Source: Furfurilactobacillus milii (lineage in GTDB: Bacteria > Bacillota > Bacilli > Lactobacillales > Lactobacillaceae). Taken from it: a stretch of DNA of 64,000 nucleotides. Every line of letters starts with the position of its first letter. Position 1 is the first letter of the stretch. The stretch spans positions 60,308 through 124,307 of the forward strand of contig NZ_WEZQ01000005.1 in NCBI RefSeq assembly GCF_009864005.1, in the 5' to 3' direction. The notes under the pieces were generated by a model that saw nothing but the letters and a program-made list of their open reading frames with translations, was not told the origin of the DNA and did not search any database. The translations under genes and the position numbers were made by a program. Of this stretch, positions 63,915-64,000 are shown piece after piece.

Positions 63915-64000
63915 TGTCAAGTTGACAGATGAAATAATATAAAGTTTTGGTATTCTCTAAGCGGCTTCATTCCAGTATTCATCTGGAGTGAGGCCGTTTC
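63915..64000 (-). mobile_element. Terminus of an IS3-family-like insertion sequence (partial)
   Basis: From the right edge, the minus strand encodes the end of a transposase-like frame (next feature). Outside it, at 63914-63928, lies CTGTCAAGTTGACAG, palindromic except for its central base, plausibly the IS end starting TGTCAAG. The rest of the element, the other end and any target duplication are outside the window. Confidence 0.55.
63957..64000 (-). CDS. IS3-type transposase, C-terminal fragment (runs off the right edge)
   Basis: The last 13 codons before TAG read N-G-L-T-P-D-E-Y-W-N-E-A-A, close to the common C-terminus of IS3-family OrfB (x-G-L-T-P-x-E-Y). Only these residues are visible, so the assignment rests on this one motif. 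Confidence 0.6.
   Translation of the reverse strand, partial: NGLTPDEYWNEAA

Overview
The window is chromosomal DNA of a low-to-mid GC Gram-positive lactic acid bacterium, most likely family Lactobacillaceae; I cannot fix the genus from sequence alone. The signs are the paired RNases J1 and J2, RpoY next to RnjA, the ftsW-ylbG-rsmD-coaD-sepM-comEA/EB/EC order, a bacterial HMG-CoA synthase (mevalonate route), a nucleoside deoxyribosyltransferase, an OatA-like cell-wall O-acetyltransferase and the def-pdhABCD order familiar from lactobacilli. Almost all of it is core genome. Accessory-looking content is limited to a LytTR/DUF3021 regulator pair at the left edge and the end of an IS3-type insertion sequence at the right edge.

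Layout. 0-4.3 kb: LytTR-DUF3021 pair (-), short-chain dehydrogenase, LysM-NlpC/P60 cell-wall hydrolase and a 60-residue orphan protein. 4.3-10.6 kb, mostly minus: ADP-ribosylglycohydrolase-like enzyme, lipid kinase, rnjA-rpoY, a membrane-anchored unknown (+), MarR regulator and peptide deformylase. 11-16 kb: the pyruvate dehydrogenase operon behind a leader with two cre-like (CcpA) sites. 16.3-20.3 kb: an LDH-fold protein lacking LDH catalytic residues, a UPF0223 protein, an inositol-phosphatase-family enzyme and TypA. 20.5-29.8 kb: ftsW, a YlbG protein with a long basic disordered N-terminus, rsmD, coaD, SepM-like protease, comEA-comEB-comEC and holA. 29.9-33.8 kb: rpsT (-), rpsO with a structured leader, rnjB and a TPR protein. 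34-39.5 kb: tuf, tig, clpX, engB, a MazG-like protein and an opposing 52-residue ORF. 39.7-43.2 kb: glutamine-type ABC importer and an M20 peptidase. 43.4-48.8 kb: uvrC (with a LexA box), obg and oatA. 48.8-54.6 kb: a small unknown (-), rnz, a second SDR, a LapA-domain protein, recJ and apt. 54.7-55.1 kb (-): a cysteine-free L32 gene followed by a 35-residue ORF, with a Zur-type palindrome over the promoter start. 55.2-64 kb: tRNA-Ser(CGA), mvaS, two small unknowns, deoxyribosyltransferase, lexA (-), ynzC, yneF, a heterodimeric ABC exporter and the IS end.

How it fits together. Translation and RNA turnover (tuf, rpsO, rpsT, def, typA, obg, RNases J1/J2/Z), DNA repair (uvrC, recJ, lexA) and DNA uptake (comEA/EC) dominate. 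LexA boxes tie lexA and uvrC into one SOS circuit inside the window. The most unusual signals are the probable zinc-starvation ribosomal-protein operon (Zur-like operator, zinc-free L32, tiny ORF), the rpsO leader whose CCACC can pair either with an upstream GGTGG or with the Shine-Dalgarno, and the LDH-like pseudoenzyme.
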